Source: Diabrotica undecimpunctata (Eukaryota > Arthropoda > Insecta > Coleoptera > Chrysomelidae). From it: DNA of 64,000 nt. Both the position numbers and the translations under genes were made by a program. Within the stretch, counting starts at the first letter, position 1. Each line of letters begins with the position of its first letter. Of this stretch, positions 1 to 26,919 are shown in pieces. The stretch spans positions 83,996,417 to 84,060,416 of the forward strand of contig NC_092803.1 of the NCBI RefSeq assembly GCF_040954645.1, read 5' to 3'. A model generated the notes under the pieces. It saw only the letters and a program-made list of their open reading frames with translations, had not been told where the DNA came from and made no database searches.

Positions 1-609
1 CATATTTGTTACAATATTTGAAAATATTTCAATATTTTCTGAATCCAACTTATTTTTTACTGTGTTCCCAAAATGGGAACGTTGGCGTTTAAAAGGTTAA
101 ACTATAGTACACACTATATTTTATATATACACACATGATAAACTATACACTTCGGTGGAATTTACAACAAAAAAAATATAAAAATAGAAATCCTATGAAC
201 ACAAAAACATCTACGTACGCCATATGTACACTATAAACTATTATATACTATATACTACTTTTATACTATAGATTACTATACTACGATATTAAGATATACT
301 ATACTATAGATTAAATAAGAATATAAAAATAAAAAATCAAATTAGACCGAAAAAATGCGAGTTACCTAACATCGACGATCAACAGAAGAAATTTAACCTC
401 ACTTATGTGTCAATATATGACAGAAGATGAATTTCAATGCATGCTCTAAGTTAAAATGTTTGCTTATGTAAAATGTTTACTTAAAATGTAAAACGTCAAT
501 AAACTTACTTTAACCTTTAATTGTGGCTTATTCCCATTTAAATAGTAATTACTTTAAAATGCCACAAAAAATAGCTTCAGAACAATAGTCGGAATAATAA
601 ATTGATATT
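1..609. other. AT-rich intergenic sequence with one short dispersed-repeat copy
   Basis: No gene is visible here. Positions 498-556 match 33043-33099 (shared words such as TTGTGGCTTATT and ATAGTAATTACT), so they belong to a repeat family found again inside the piggyBac element. Positions 65-99 end in AAAAGG followed by TTAA, which could be a decayed piggyBac-type end, but no partner was found. Confidence 0.5.
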
Positions 610-768
610 GTTTATACGGTTTTAAGTCGGGAATATAAATTGTATTATATGTATAAATTATGTTTTAGTGTAAATAGTGATAAATAAATTAAAATAAGTG
701 TAAATAAAGTCTAAATAAACTAAGTGTTAGAACATTTTAATAATAAATTAAAGAACTGTAAATTAAAA
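610..768. repeat. Direct repeat copy A (possible LTR or leader)
   Basis: The stretch beginning TTAAGTCGGGAATA and running through GTGTAAATAGTGATA and AAATAAACTAAGTGTT recurs at 2762-2792 plus 4932-5052, where it is interrupted by a Tc1/mariner element. The two copies bracket zinc-knuckle and gypsy integrase remnants, so they may be diverged LTRs. That is inference: no terminal TG..CA or primer-binding site was found. Confidence 0.5.
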
Positions 769-775
769 GATAATT

Positions 776-1395
776 GTGGTGCTGGAATTGCGGTGAAATG
801 GGACATGTACGAAGTTCATGTAAGCGCCCTAGGTAAAACACAAATCAAGAGCAGGAAAACTAGAACGTCGGCCTTAGGGGGCAGTTTCGACCCGGAACTT
901 TTCCGAAGAACCTCTCATACTTATAACTTACGAGGGTCATAAGGGCAATGAAAAAGCAGATGAAATGGCCAAACAAGGCTCATCATTGCCATTCATGGAC
1001 CGGAACCCTTCTGCGGAGTTGCAAAATCAGTAACAAGAACGGCTACAAGGAAGTGGGTAGCTCACAAATCTCTGGAATGGTGGAGGAATTCGCCAGGACA
1101 AAGACAGGTGAAACAGTTCATTAGAGAATATTTGCCAAAATTTACGGCAGACCTAATAAGCAAAGACAGGAAAACAGTCAAAGCCATAGTAGGTCTTGTA
1201 ACAGGACACTGTAAGCTGAATAGGCACTTGAAGCTGATGGGATTATCAGATGATGACCTGTGCAGATTCTGTCACCTCGAAGAAGAAACAGCAGAGCACA
1301 TTTTATGTCAGTGTGACAGTCTGGCAAATGTGCGGTTTTTGCATTAGGAGAAAATCCTGCTGACATCGAAGGGGATGTTATATTAGGATGGACAA
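776..1395 (+). pseudogene. Retrotransposon remnant: CCHC zinc knuckle plus RNase H region
   Basis: A zinc knuckle of the form C-x2-C-x4-H-x4-C (CWNCGEMGHVRSSC) is encoded at 780-821. From about 930 the sequence reads as a non-LTR RNase H region: GHKGNEKADEMAKQGS, then a WWRNSPGQRQ segment, then GLVTGHCKLNRHLKLMG and the cysteine-rich CRFCHLEEETAEHILCQC near 1260-1316. This series is typical of RNase H-bearing non-LTR elements (I, R1 or Loa types). Reading frames change several times and the endonuclease and RT are missing, so this is a deleted, dead copy. The knuckle may belong to another element. Confidence 0.75.
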
Positions 1396-2163
1396 ATGAA
1401 TGCAAGTACATGCTGGCCGTAATGGATTACCTCACGAATTGGGTTGAGATCTATGCAATTCCAGATCAGAACGCGTCCACTATTGCAGATGTATTGATCA
1501 AAGAGTACATCAGCCGATTTGGAGTGCCTTTGAAGATCCGTGGTGACTACGGAAGGAACTTAGAGAGTGAACTTAATTCCAGGTAATCTGTAATAGACTA
1601 GGCATGAAGAAAATAAGAACTACAGCCTATCACTGCAACCCTGCAATCAGATGGAATGGTCGAGCGAATGAATATGACATTTAGCTGATATTTGACAAAA
1701 ATAGTGTCTAATCACCAGCGAGACTGGGACCAGTACCTTCCGCTCTTCGTAATGGTCTACAGATCTGCTGTTAATGAATTAATGGGCCAAACACCAGCAA
1801 TAGTCCTATTTGGAGTTTGGATGTAGAGAACATGTAGTTGGTGAAGATTATATGAACAAATTGCGAAGAAGAATAGACGATATACACGAGTTGATTCGTT
1901 CCCATCGTCAGATCGCTTACGACCAAATGAAGAAACGGTACGATACTCTAGCCGAAAAAGGGATGTTTTAGAAAGAATAACAAACTATGGTTCTATAATC
2001 TATAGAAGCAAAAGGGTTGTTCTCCCAAGTAGCAGCAGTTCTGGGAAGGTCCGTACCTCATTGTGGAGAAGCTTAACGATACCATTTACCGAATAAGCAA
2101 GATGCCGAGGAGAAGAAGTAGAAGTAAGAGGTGGGCTAAATATCACTACCCTGTGATTTAATA
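1396..2163 (+). pseudogene. Ty3/gypsy integrase fragment
   Basis: Translation gives a retroviral-type integrase core typical of gypsy elements: VMDYLTNWVEIYAIP near 1410, ISRFGVPLKI near 1510 and, after frameshifts, TTAYH followed by a degraded DGMVER-like stretch. A C-terminal tail (VGEDYMNKLRRRIDD, about 1840-1885) and a GPYLIVEKLNDTIYRI segment near 2050-2100 follow, as in the IN C-terminal domain. Stops and frameshifts make it non-functional. Protease and RT are absent here. The junction with the preceding RNase H region lies near 1395. Confidence 0.8.
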
Positions 2164-2761
2164 GCTGTGATTAGAAAATAACAATCACGACCTGTAAATA
2201 ACGACAAACTATACTGTGACTGTTATTTCGGTCTTATTCTATGTCTGTAGTTCTTGATCGCTAAAACGTGATATATCACGGTCTTGTCTCAGTCGCAAAG
2301 CTGCGAAATGAGAGACTTGTAACAGGATAACAAGGAACGAGATAGAGGTAGTCGGCGCATCGGCGGTAATATGAAATCTCTTTCTAATGAGGAATGCAAA
2401 GGCAAAGATAATATTGTATCGTCTTTGGAGGAATATGAACATCGCTTAGTACGTAAACAAATATTTGAAGAAAATGTAAAGGGTATTTAGAGTCTCAGTT
2501 TATTGAATTTGTGTAACTCGTCGTATTTGTATCGATATTCAATCATTTTTATTCTCATACATTTTAAAAATGACACCAGTGCCTAATAAAAAAAAGAAAA
2601 AGTAGTTCAAGAATACGCCGCGCCGGTATTTACCCAACCAGTCTGGCAGAAGGCTCTAGCGGTAAAACGATGTCGTCAAGATGTCTGCAGAATGATCTAG
2701 TGGTATTAAAAAGTAGGACCGGTCCACAAAATATGTATATAAACAGTTAATTAAAATCGTA
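2164..2761. other. Possible retroelement 3' flank, no gene seen
   Basis: This follows the integrase tail and could be its 3' untranslated region or LTR, because the repeat resumes at 2762. I found no open frame of note and no clear LTR boundary. Confidence 0.3.
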
Positions 2762-2792
2762 GAGTTAAGTCGGGAATACAAATTGTATTATA

Positions 2793-4929
2793 CAGGATGT
2801 TTTAAAAAGGTATGTCATAAATTAAATCATGCATTCCGGGGACAAAAATAAATTGATTGAATCCAACTTACCTAAGTACAAAAGTGTACACAAAAAAAAG
2901 TTACAGCCCTTTGAAGTAACAAAATAAAAATTGTTTTTTTGCATTATCTCCTAAACTACTTGACATTTTGTAATAAAAATGGACACGTTACTTTCTTGTT
3001 TTGAAATCATTTTCCATACAAAAAAAAACAACAAAATCTAAACGAACAGAAAAATTTTAAGGGGGGTGTGCAACCCTAAATCCCCCCAAACTTTTGAGTA
3101 CGTTCAAATCAAATGAATTTTGTGGAATCATTAGTTTAATACATTATTTTTAAAAATTTTTGCCTCTTATTACTTTTTTCAAAAACCAGTTTTTATTGAG
3201 TTACGGTCCTTTTCATTAACCTTTAAAAAATTACGTACAACTAAATAAATGGCTTAAATGAATTAACAAGTACAAAAAACGTCTATAACCTCTATAAATA
3301 TGATATTACAATAAATGTTCAAAGTGACTCCCATTTTCTTATTTTCTTCAATACATATTCGGTATCGTTTCAATAAGGAAAACCGAATGCGCTGAAAAAT
3401 CATATTTTTCTGACGAAATTGATTTGCAGCTTCAATTATTCTAACCCTCAATTGTTGTTCGTCCTCTATTGTGACAGAATACACTTTCTCTTTCATAAAC
3501 CCCCAAAAGCAAAAGTCCATGGGGTTAAGACCTGGACTTCTGGGTGACCAAGAAATAGGTGCGTCACGACCTCTTCCAATCCACCGACCAGGATACTGCC
3601 TGCAAAGGTATTCCCGGACTTCATTACTGTAATGCGGTGGAGCTCCATCTTGTAGAAACCACATATTTTGCTTTATTGCAATATTCACTTCTCCAAATAC
3701 TCTTGTAAATCGTTTGCCAAGAACTGCAAATAAGTATCACCATTTAAATTGTTGGGAAGCAATACTGGGCCTATTAGATTGTTATCCACAATTCATGCCC
3801 AAACATTAACTTTGAAAGTCCTTTGGTGATGAGCCGTTTTTTTTTGGCGTGAGGATTTTCGTCGGCCCAAATGTGCTCGTTATGATGGTTTGTTATTCCA
3901 TTTCTACTGAAGGTAGCCTCGTCGGTAAACAAAATATTTCTAATAAAATTAATATTTCGAGTGTTTTCCATTAACAACCAATCGCAAAATCCAATCCTTT
4001 TAGAATAATCTTCAACCAATAACTCTTGAACCGTTGTTAAGTGATAGGGTTTAAGCAGCTGATCCTTCAAACGCCTCCAAACCCTTACGTGAGGAACATT
4101 TAGTTGAGCAGCTATTACCCTTGTACTTGTTCTGACTTCTTCAATGATTTCTAAAATGTCTTCATCAGCTGCATCCATTATTGGACGATCACTCGGCCAG
4201 CAACTTGCGGTTGGAATGTACTCGTTTCCCGTAAATGACGATCAATGGTCAGAAATAATCGTCTATCGGGTGTATTTCGATTAAGGTATTTTACTGCAAA
4301 ACGCCTTGCGGCTGCTGCACTATTTCCTTGACATTCACCTACGATATTCCCGATAGTTTATTGAAATCATAACTTAATCTGATCCAATTTACTCAAAGTT
4401 AAATGCATATCTGCCATTTCCTGAAATGTGTAGGCCATTGTAATACCAAAATTTTTAATATTAATCTTATTCAAACAATAAATGATAGCTTCAAATTATT
4501 GACTATTAATTATTGATGGAACTGTTTGTAATTATTGTATCCGTATAAACTAACTGTAATTTTATGGACAACTAGGAAAAAACAAGTTTTTCGAAAAAGT
4601 GGCAAAAAAGTTTTAAAAATAATGTGTTAAACTAATGATGCCACAAAATTCACTTGATTTGAACGTACTCAAAAGTTTTGGGGGGAATTTAGGGCTGCAT
4701 ACCCCCCTTAAAATTATTCTGTGCGCTTAGATTTTGTTGTTTCTTTGGTATGAAAAATGCTTTCAGAACAAGAAAGTAACAAAAAACAATTTTTATTTTG
4801 TAACTTCAAAGGGCTGTTGTAACTTTTTTTGTGTACACTTTTGTGCTAAGGTAAGTTGGATTCAATCAATTTATTTTTGTCCCCGGAATGCGTGATTTAA
4901 TTTATGACATACCTTTTTGAAACACCCTG
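2793..4929 (-). mobile_element. Tc1/mariner-superfamily element with long terminal inverted repeats
   Basis: The left end begins CAGGATGTTTTAAAAAGG and the right end, read on the minus strand, begins CAGGGTGTTTCAAAAAGG. Both are followed by nearly the same several hundred bases (to about 3195 on the left and 4575 on the right). TA flanks both ends (2791-2792 and 4930-4931), and the repeat it split is intact in copy A, confirming the insertion boundaries. The minus strand holds a decayed transposase. Inverted ends this long are unusual for mariner-like elements. Confidence 0.9.
3263..4438 (-). pseudogene. Tc1/mariner-like transposase, frameshifted
   Basis: The reading starts at the ATG at 4438 (MAYTFQEMADMH) and shows an N-terminal HTH region, then the second HTH (TRVIAAQLNVPHVRVWRRL). 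The first catalytic Asp lies in LFTDEATFSRNGI, the second in QDGAPPH and the third acidic residue, Asp, in SPGLNPMDFCFWG. There are 43 residues between the second and third. A TGA near 4370, a stop near 4190 and a frame break between about 3774 and 3688 disrupt it. The family is a common insect DD(E/D) group outside classical mariner; I do not assign a named clade. Confidence 0.85.
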
Positions 4930-5083
4930 TATAAATAGTGTTTTTTAGTGTAAATAGTGATAGTATAAATAAGTTAAAATAAGTGCAAATAAAGACTAAA
5001 TAAACTAAGTGTTGGAACTAGAACATTTTAATGATATATTAAAAGATAATAAAAACAGTACAGTATATATGACCAACACTTAC

Positions 5084-20668
<15,585 letters not shown>

Positions 20669-21950
20669 TATTACTAGACAATGATGTTTCCTTTTCTTAA
20701 ACACAATCTGGCAAAACACAACCTACACAAAATTGTAAATCTGGTATCTGGTATGTCGTCTAACGTCTAATCTAATGACATCGAAGTCATCGAATGACAG
20801 GTAGGTAATTCACAACCCTGTTGCGGTGATGCAAAATTAATCACGAAAACTACCTTTACTACAAAAACAAAACTCAATATTAAGACCATCAACATCAATG
20901 GCAAAATAGACGGATAAAAAAGAAAAAAAATTAAGGGTTTCTAGCAAATCAACAATAGGGAGAGAGACAAAGCATCTAAACATACAATAAATTTTATTGG
21001 TTTAACAGTTTTTTTATCAGAATATTTTCTGTGACTGTGAACTTTGGCAACCATGTTCAAGGACAATTATAATGGCAATTCGGATTAATCTTGAGAGGAA
21101 AAATAAATATGGACACGTGTTTGACAGTGACGTACGAAAAAAAGATTGAAATATTCAACATAAATCAAAAATTGAGAATAGTGAAAATTATTTTTGAAAT
21201 TTTATAGCCGTTTATAGATTAGTATTTACAAATGGAAAGTTTTTAATGCAAATTAATTAATATATTAATTATTTATTATTATTCATGTTTATTCTTCTTT
21301 TTTAATTAAAGAAGTTCGGAGACCGGAGAAGACAGAATCAACCATGTTTTAAACGGAACCAGTGCTGTTCAGTGAAATTTTATCTGATGTGCATAGAAAA
21401 GTTAACCCGGTTTATTTTATTTACGGTAACCATAGACATAATGCACTATTTTATTCTTATTTTTAGTTGAAGAATAAATTAAATTATTTCAAATTTACTA
21501 AATTATTAATCTCTAAAAATTTAAATTACAGTTCTGTCGTAGCTTTATCACAAATTTCTCAATCCGAGTCTATGTTTCCGTTTAAAATATGGCGATCGCG
21601 TGCTGACACACTTTAAAGGTGGCATCTGAGAGTGGACATTCTGATTGTTATTTATTCTGTGACTACGTTCATAACGTAGTTCATCAAACTCACATTTTGA
21701 CATATTTAAAATTGGGAGAATATACTGATAATAGGTTGCCTATTCAAAAAGTGGTCTCAAATATTTTTAATTCAATTAATAATAATTAGTTTTTGACAGA
21801 AATATTTTATTTAGGTCATTGATTTTTTTATATAAAATATGCTGCACATGACGTATATGACGCTGCGACAAAAAGGTTGCCAGCTGTTATAAATGCAAGG
21901 TACCAAAGACAAAGTAAAATAGAGTTAGGGCTCAACGACACTGTTTTGAC

Positions 21951-21957
<7 letters not shown>
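20669..21957. other. Upstream region of the ZNF598-like gene
   Basis: The promoter and 5' UTR of the minus-strand gene should lie here, probably close to 20670-20850. I could not place a TATA box or initiator. No other gene was seen. Confidence 0.35.

Positions 21958-21999
<42 letters not shown>
21958..21999. repeat. (TA)n microsatellite
   Basis: A pure TA run directly before the 5' part of RTE copy 2. Confidence 0.97.
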
Positions 22000-22000
<1 letters not shown>

Positions 22001-22002
<2 letters not shown>

Positions 22003-25000
22003 GGGCAAAGTAGGATGCGAACATATGGAGTTGATTCCAGTTTACTCCACTTAGCCTCTTCTACTCAAATCCGACTCTCACCTTCACGTTGGTGTCCCCT
22101 GTTAAACCGAGCAACGCAACTGGAGATCCGGTATCCAACCCGGGTGGAAGGTTGGGCCGGCAACTGACAAGAGCGGGTGAACTGGTCCTCCAGGTTGGGG
22201 GTTGGGCAGTGAGTTAACACCCCCTCCTGTAAAAACTCTTCTGTTACGAAAACTTCAAAACAATCAGCCGGACGGATTTTTTGTCGACGACTTGGCAAAC
22301 GAAATAAGGTTAATGATATTGGTTTATTTACTTGGAATGTGCGTACGCTGTATAGTGCAGGTAAACTAAGAAGTGTGCCCAATACACTTAATGAATATTC
22401 AGCAGACATTATAGCACTTCAAGAACTCAGGTGGGCAGATAGTGCTAGCCTAGAAAAAAGACTACACTCTCTACTGTAGCGGAAATAAAAAGAATCATAT
22501 TTTTGGCGTGGGATTCATACTGAATAAATGATTGAAATCAGAAGTCATAGCTTTCGATCCAATAAGTCCAAGGATATGTAGAATCCGAATTAAAGGCAGG
22601 TTCTTTAATTACAGCATTATCAATATCCAAACTCCCACTGAAGATAAAGAAGACGAGAAGAAGGACATATTCTACGAGAAACTGGAAAGCACTTCAGATA
22701 ATCTCAGAACAACGACATAAAAATTATTATTGGTGATTTTAACGCTAAAGTCGGCCAAGAGACTATTTACCGACCCACGATCGGCGAGCATAGTCTTCAT
22801 GCTGTCAACAACCAAAATGGTTTACGCCTGATTGAACTCACAGCATCATTGGGAATGGTGGTAGTAAGTACATTTTTTTTCTCACAAAAATATCCACAAA
22901 GCCACATGGCAATCACCAGACGGTCAAACAAAAAACCAAATTGACCATGTACTAATTGATAGTCGACATTTCTCGGACGTACTAGATGTAAGAGCATGTA
23001 GAGGTGGTAATATAGACTCCGACCACTACCTTGTAAGAACGAAACTCAGGGCTTATAATCAAACGCTAAGAAGGGCCAGAGCACAAAATCTACTAAATAG
23101 AATACTGATGTGCTAAAATCTGAAGACGCTAGGGATAACTACAGGAAAATTTTAAGTGAAGAGCTGATAAGAATTGACGAAAATATAAGTATAGAAGAAC
23201 ACTGGACCAAATGCAAGGAAGCTATCCATACAGCGGCTAAAGGCTTTTTTAAACCTAACCTGGTTTGACGAAGAATGTAGATCCATTAACCAACAGAAAA
23301 ATGAAGCATATAAGAGACTTCAGCAGCGCAGAACGAGATCACACCTGGAAGACTATGAAAATCTTGGACGAGAAGAAAAAAGGACGTTTAGAAGGAAAAA
23401 GAAAGAGCCATACGAAAACGCTCTAAGCGAGATTGTTAACCACCACAATAGAAAAGACTCGCGAAAATTCCACCAGAAGATAAACAGCTGCAGAAAAGAA
23501 TTCAAACCCAGAGTAACAGCATGTAAAGACAGAGATGGTTCCAGAATTAGTGACAAAGAACAGATACTAAACAGGTGGGCGAATCATTTTGAACTGATTA
23601 GCGATAGTCGGGAAGAAGACCAAATAGAAATTACTTTGCCTGAAATGGATGAAAACGCTCAAGAGCTGCCTCCCACCGAAGAAGAAATTAGAGAAGCCCA
23701 TTTCAAAACTGAAAAATAACAACGCTCCCGGTTTGGACAATCTTCCTGCCGAACTCTTTAAAAATGGTAGTGACACCCTTTTTAAACACATGCATAAATT
23801 AGTAACTAAAATCTGGCAACGGAAAGAAACGCCCGTGGAAATTAGGTGTAATGCACCCTCTTCACAAAAATGGAGATATGATGGTGTGTGATAATTATAA
23901 CCCTATATGACAATACTTTATACGCCCTACTTAACGTGTCATATAAAGTATTGTCCAACATAGTGTACAGAAGATTTATCCTATGCTGAACAAATATTTG
24001 GGAGCTACCAGTGCGGTTTACGACCCATTAAATCAACAACGGATCAAATGTTCACAGTCAGGCAGATTCTTGAGAAAACGCTTGAGTTCTGAGTCGATAC
24101 CCACCACATATTCGTGGATTTCAAAGCCGCATACGACTGTCAACAGACAAAAACTTCTACAGGCTATGGTGGAATTTCAAATGCCGCTTCATCTTGTTCA
24201 ACTAACGGAACTTACACTCACAGGCGTAGAGAGTGTAGTCAGAATCCAAAACGGCTTTTCAAGACCCTTCCATTGTAAAAATGGACTAAGACAGGGAAAT
24301 GGACGGTCGTGTCTCTTGCACCTTGCACTAGAAAAAGTAATTCGAGAGTGCCATATTAGTACAAATGGCACCATCTTTAATAAATATGTACAAGTGGTCG
24401 GATATGCAGATGACATAGACATTATTGCTAGGTCCACAGAATCTCTGATCGAAGTATTTCGATCACTAAGGGCGTCTGCACTGAGAATGGGATTAAAAAT
24501 AAACGCACAGAAAACCAAGTATATGTAGTGTACTAGATCAGGCAACCAGATACCTAGACTATTAATTGATGATCTGGAACTGGAAGGTGTGGACACCTTC
24601 CTCTACCTGGGCTCTTCTTCTTCTTGTGCCACTTCTATCGGAGATTGGAAATCATCAAGGCTATCCTGACCTTGTTTACAGCTGACCTAAAGAGTTCATT
24701 AGTGGTACAGCCAAACCACTCTCTCAAATTACGCAACCATGACATTCTTCTACGGCCTGGATTCCGTTTTCCTTCTATTTTTCCTTGCATTATATTTTAA
24801 AGTAAGGCGTATTTATGTCCTCTCATCAGGTGACCCAAATATTCGAGTTTTCTTCGTTTGATCGTTGACAAAATTTCTGGGTCTTTTCCTATCCTACGCA
24901 TTACTTCAAAATTTGTAACTCCTTCAACCCAACTTATCTTCAGCATTCGACGGTAGCACCACATCTCGAAACTTTTAATATTTTTTTATATTGTTCTGCT

Positions 25001-25320
25001 TGAGAGTCCAGGCCTCTACACCGTATAACAGCCTGTTAAATACGTAGCCCCTTAGCATTATTAATCGGAGAGTGATGCTTATATCTCTGTTGCAGAAGAG
25101 ATTTCCTCATCTTTATGAAAGTGGTCCTGGCAATTTCGATACGTCTTTTTACCTGGGCTCGCTGCTGACCAAAGACAACAATGTCAGCGAATAAATTAAG
25201 AGAAGAATAGTGCTTGACAATAAGTGCTATTATGGCTTGAGGAAACAGATGGCCCCTAAACTACCCAGAAAAATTAAAGTTACCATATATAAAACACTAA
25301 TTCCTAACCTTTTTAAGAGG
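22001..25320 (+). pseudogene. RTE-type retrotransposon copy 2 (endonuclease and RT)
   Basis: The endonuclease region shows WNVRTLYSAGKL, ADIIALQELRWADS, CRIRIKGRFFNYSIINIQTP, ILTLKSAK from a shifted GDFNAKVG (about 22731), and [20 protein letters not shown]. The RT follows: NNNAPGLDNLPAELFKNGSD (23717 onward), FVDFKAAYD (24110-24136), GLRQGNG (about 24280) and GYADDIDII (24399-24425), then a FLYLGS motif. It is split by another RTE end at 24615-25150, after which GSLLTKDNNVSE and KVTIYKTLIPNL resume. Numerous frameshifts make it dead. RTE clade is inferred from domain order without RNase H. Confidence 0.85.
24615..25150 (-). mobile_element. RTE-type 3' fragment nested in RTE copy 2
   Basis: Exact ACCTGGGCTC flanks the insert at 24605-24614 and 25151-25160, a 10-bp target duplication. 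On the minus strand it encodes an RTE C-terminal region (IEIARTTFIKMRKSL, RCRGLDSQAEQYKKI, NIWVT near 24836) and ends in a (GAA)n tail, seen as TTCTTCTTCTTC at the left edge. It is 5'-truncated, as usual for target-primed insertion. Confidence 0.88.
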
Positions 25321-25994
25321 TTTTCGTAAACATAACCACTTACAAACGAAGGTGTTTTGTAATTAATTATAATTAAAAGGTATATAAACTATTGAACTTA
25401 CCTGTCTTTTGTTGTTTTTCTTAAAAAAAATAGTGGAAGATAAGAGCAGCAATAAAAACTTAACTTGAAACAAGGAGTACAAGTACAACGTATATGCGTG
25501 GTTTTCGTACTAAACATGGAGAACTCACTGATATAGTATTTTTCATATAAGAATGCGTGCACGTCACAATTTATATAAAGTGACGTAACTTATATTTAAA
25601 ATTTCCAGAACGTCAACCTTAGAGTTCAAATTTTCCTAACACAGCTAATAATTCGAAACCCATACGGAACTGCTCGATATTTTATAAGCGTCAACATGGT
25701 ATAATAATCAGAAAAATGTAATCATCATTATATTGGGAATTTTAGAATTATATTGATTAAATAACCAAAAACATTTGTTATTATTAATAATATAAATGTT
25801 ATGAAATAACTCTTTAAGTTTAATATCCCACAAAATAATAATTTTAATTAAATATATTAGACAATTGTACGCAATTGACACGGGAATACTTCAAATTTTT
25901 TGACAGTTTAGCGTGTGTTAAAATTGTTTAAAGTATTGCCGCTTTTTTAGAGTAAGAATTTTGTTTATGTTTTGATTTCTTACACAATTTGATC
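25321..25994. other. Intergenic sequence, one inverted match
   Basis: Around 25540-25577, TATAGTATTTTTCATATAA and GCGTGCACGTCA match 27335-27372 in inverted orientation. No gene was seen. Confidence 0.35.
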
Positions 25995-26005
25995 GTAATA
26001 TATTA

Positions 26006-26908
26006 CTACTACTACTAAGGATTTCCACAGTTTTCACTGTCTTCCTTCACTCAACCGTTTTCTCCAATTTTCCCTGTCATTCCAGTCTCCATCTCGCAGG
26101 GTTCTTTTCTCCATAGCCTCGTCGATTTCATCTCTGAATGACCTTCGGGGTCTTCCTCCTTTCTTCTTCCAATCGGGCTCCATTCTGTGATTTTATTTAT
26201 CCAGCGTCCTCTGTCCGCTCTTCTGACGTGGCCGTACCAGGATAGTCTCTTCTCCTCTATATAGTCGATTATGTCTGATTGCACTCCCATTCTCCGCTTA
26301 ATCTCTGCGTTTTCAATTCTGTCTCTTTTTGTAAGTCTACAGCTTCTCCTCAGGAACTCCATTTCTACTGCTCTTATTCTACCTCTATTTCTCTTGTTTA
26401 TTGTCCAGTTTTCGGACCCATATGTCAGGATACTTCTTGTCAGGGTATTATATATTCTCTTTTTTGTCTTTATCGTAATGTTCTTATCCCACAACACTGA
26501 GTTTAGTTGTCTTATACAGTTTCTTGTTTGTCTCAGTCTATTGTTTATATCTTCTTCTGTTGTTCCCTGGTTCGATATTATGGTTCCTAAATACTTGAAT
26601 TTATCTGTTCCATTTATTTGTCTTCCCTCGTCTATCTCTAGGTTTCTCATATCCTTGTTTTCTGTTGTTAGGTATTCGGTTTTCTCTAAGTTTATTTCCA
26701 TTCCGTTGTTTTTATATACTTCTTCTAGTTTTCTGAGCATAAAGCTGAGATCTTCTTCATCTTGTGCGATGACTATTTGATCGTCGGCAAAACTTAAGGT
26801 GTATAGGTATTCGTCTCTTACTGGTATGCCCATTCCTTCGCACTTTCTCCTCCATGGTTTGAGTGTCTTTTCCAAGAATATTTTAAACAGAGTAGGGGAC
26901 GTAGCACA
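26006..26908 (-). mobile_element. Young 5'-truncated RTE-type retrotransposon
   Basis: Exact GTAATATATTA at 25995-26005 and 26909-26919 is an 11-bp target duplication. The element is in minus orientation, ends in a short GTA-type repeat tail (CTACTACTACTA at its left edge), and is truncated at 26908 within the RT domain. The coding frame is open throughout, so insertion is probably recent. Confidence 0.92.
26051..26875 (-). CDS. RTE-type reverse transcriptase C-terminal half (274 codons, open)
   Basis: The frame carries the catalytic FADD motif (SFADDQIVIAQ, residues about 29-39), then GMEINLEKTEYL, FKYLGTIISNQG, SILTYGSENWTI, FLRRSCRLTKRDR and EKRLSWYGHVRRAD, which is the usual order of RT motif C, thumb and C-terminal region in RTE elements. 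The annotated Met is internal: homologous sequence continues upstream to 26908. Without the endonuclease and the first RT motifs it cannot be active alone. Confidence 0.9.
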   Translation of the reverse strand: MEKTLKPWRRKCEGMGIPVRDEYLYTLSFADDQIVIAQDEEDLSFMLRKLEEVYKNNGMEINLEKTEYLTTENKDMRNLEIDEGRQINGTDKFKYLGTIISNQGTTEEDINNRLRQTRNCIRQLNSVLWDKNITIKTKKRIYNTLTRSILTYGSENWTINKRNRGRIRAVEMEFLRRSCRLTKRDRIENAEIKRRMGVQSDIIDYIEEKRLSWYGHVRRADRGRWINKITEWSPIGRRKEEDPEGHSEMKSTRLWRKEPCEMETGMTGKIGENG

Positions 26909-26919
26909 GTAATATATTA

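Larger units (their letters stand above)
2762..5052. repeat. Direct repeat copy B, split by a Tc1/mariner element
   Basis: The left part (2762-2792) and right part (4932-5052) together match 610-768. The intervening 2793-4929 is a transposon inserted at a TA. The repeat ends about 30 bp from the ZNF598 exon at 5084, so retroelement sequence reaches almost to a host splice donor. Confidence 0.6.

Noticed and set aside
26271..26780. 169-codon plus-strand frame
   Set aside because: It is antisense to the RTE reverse transcriptase and has no recognisable motif.
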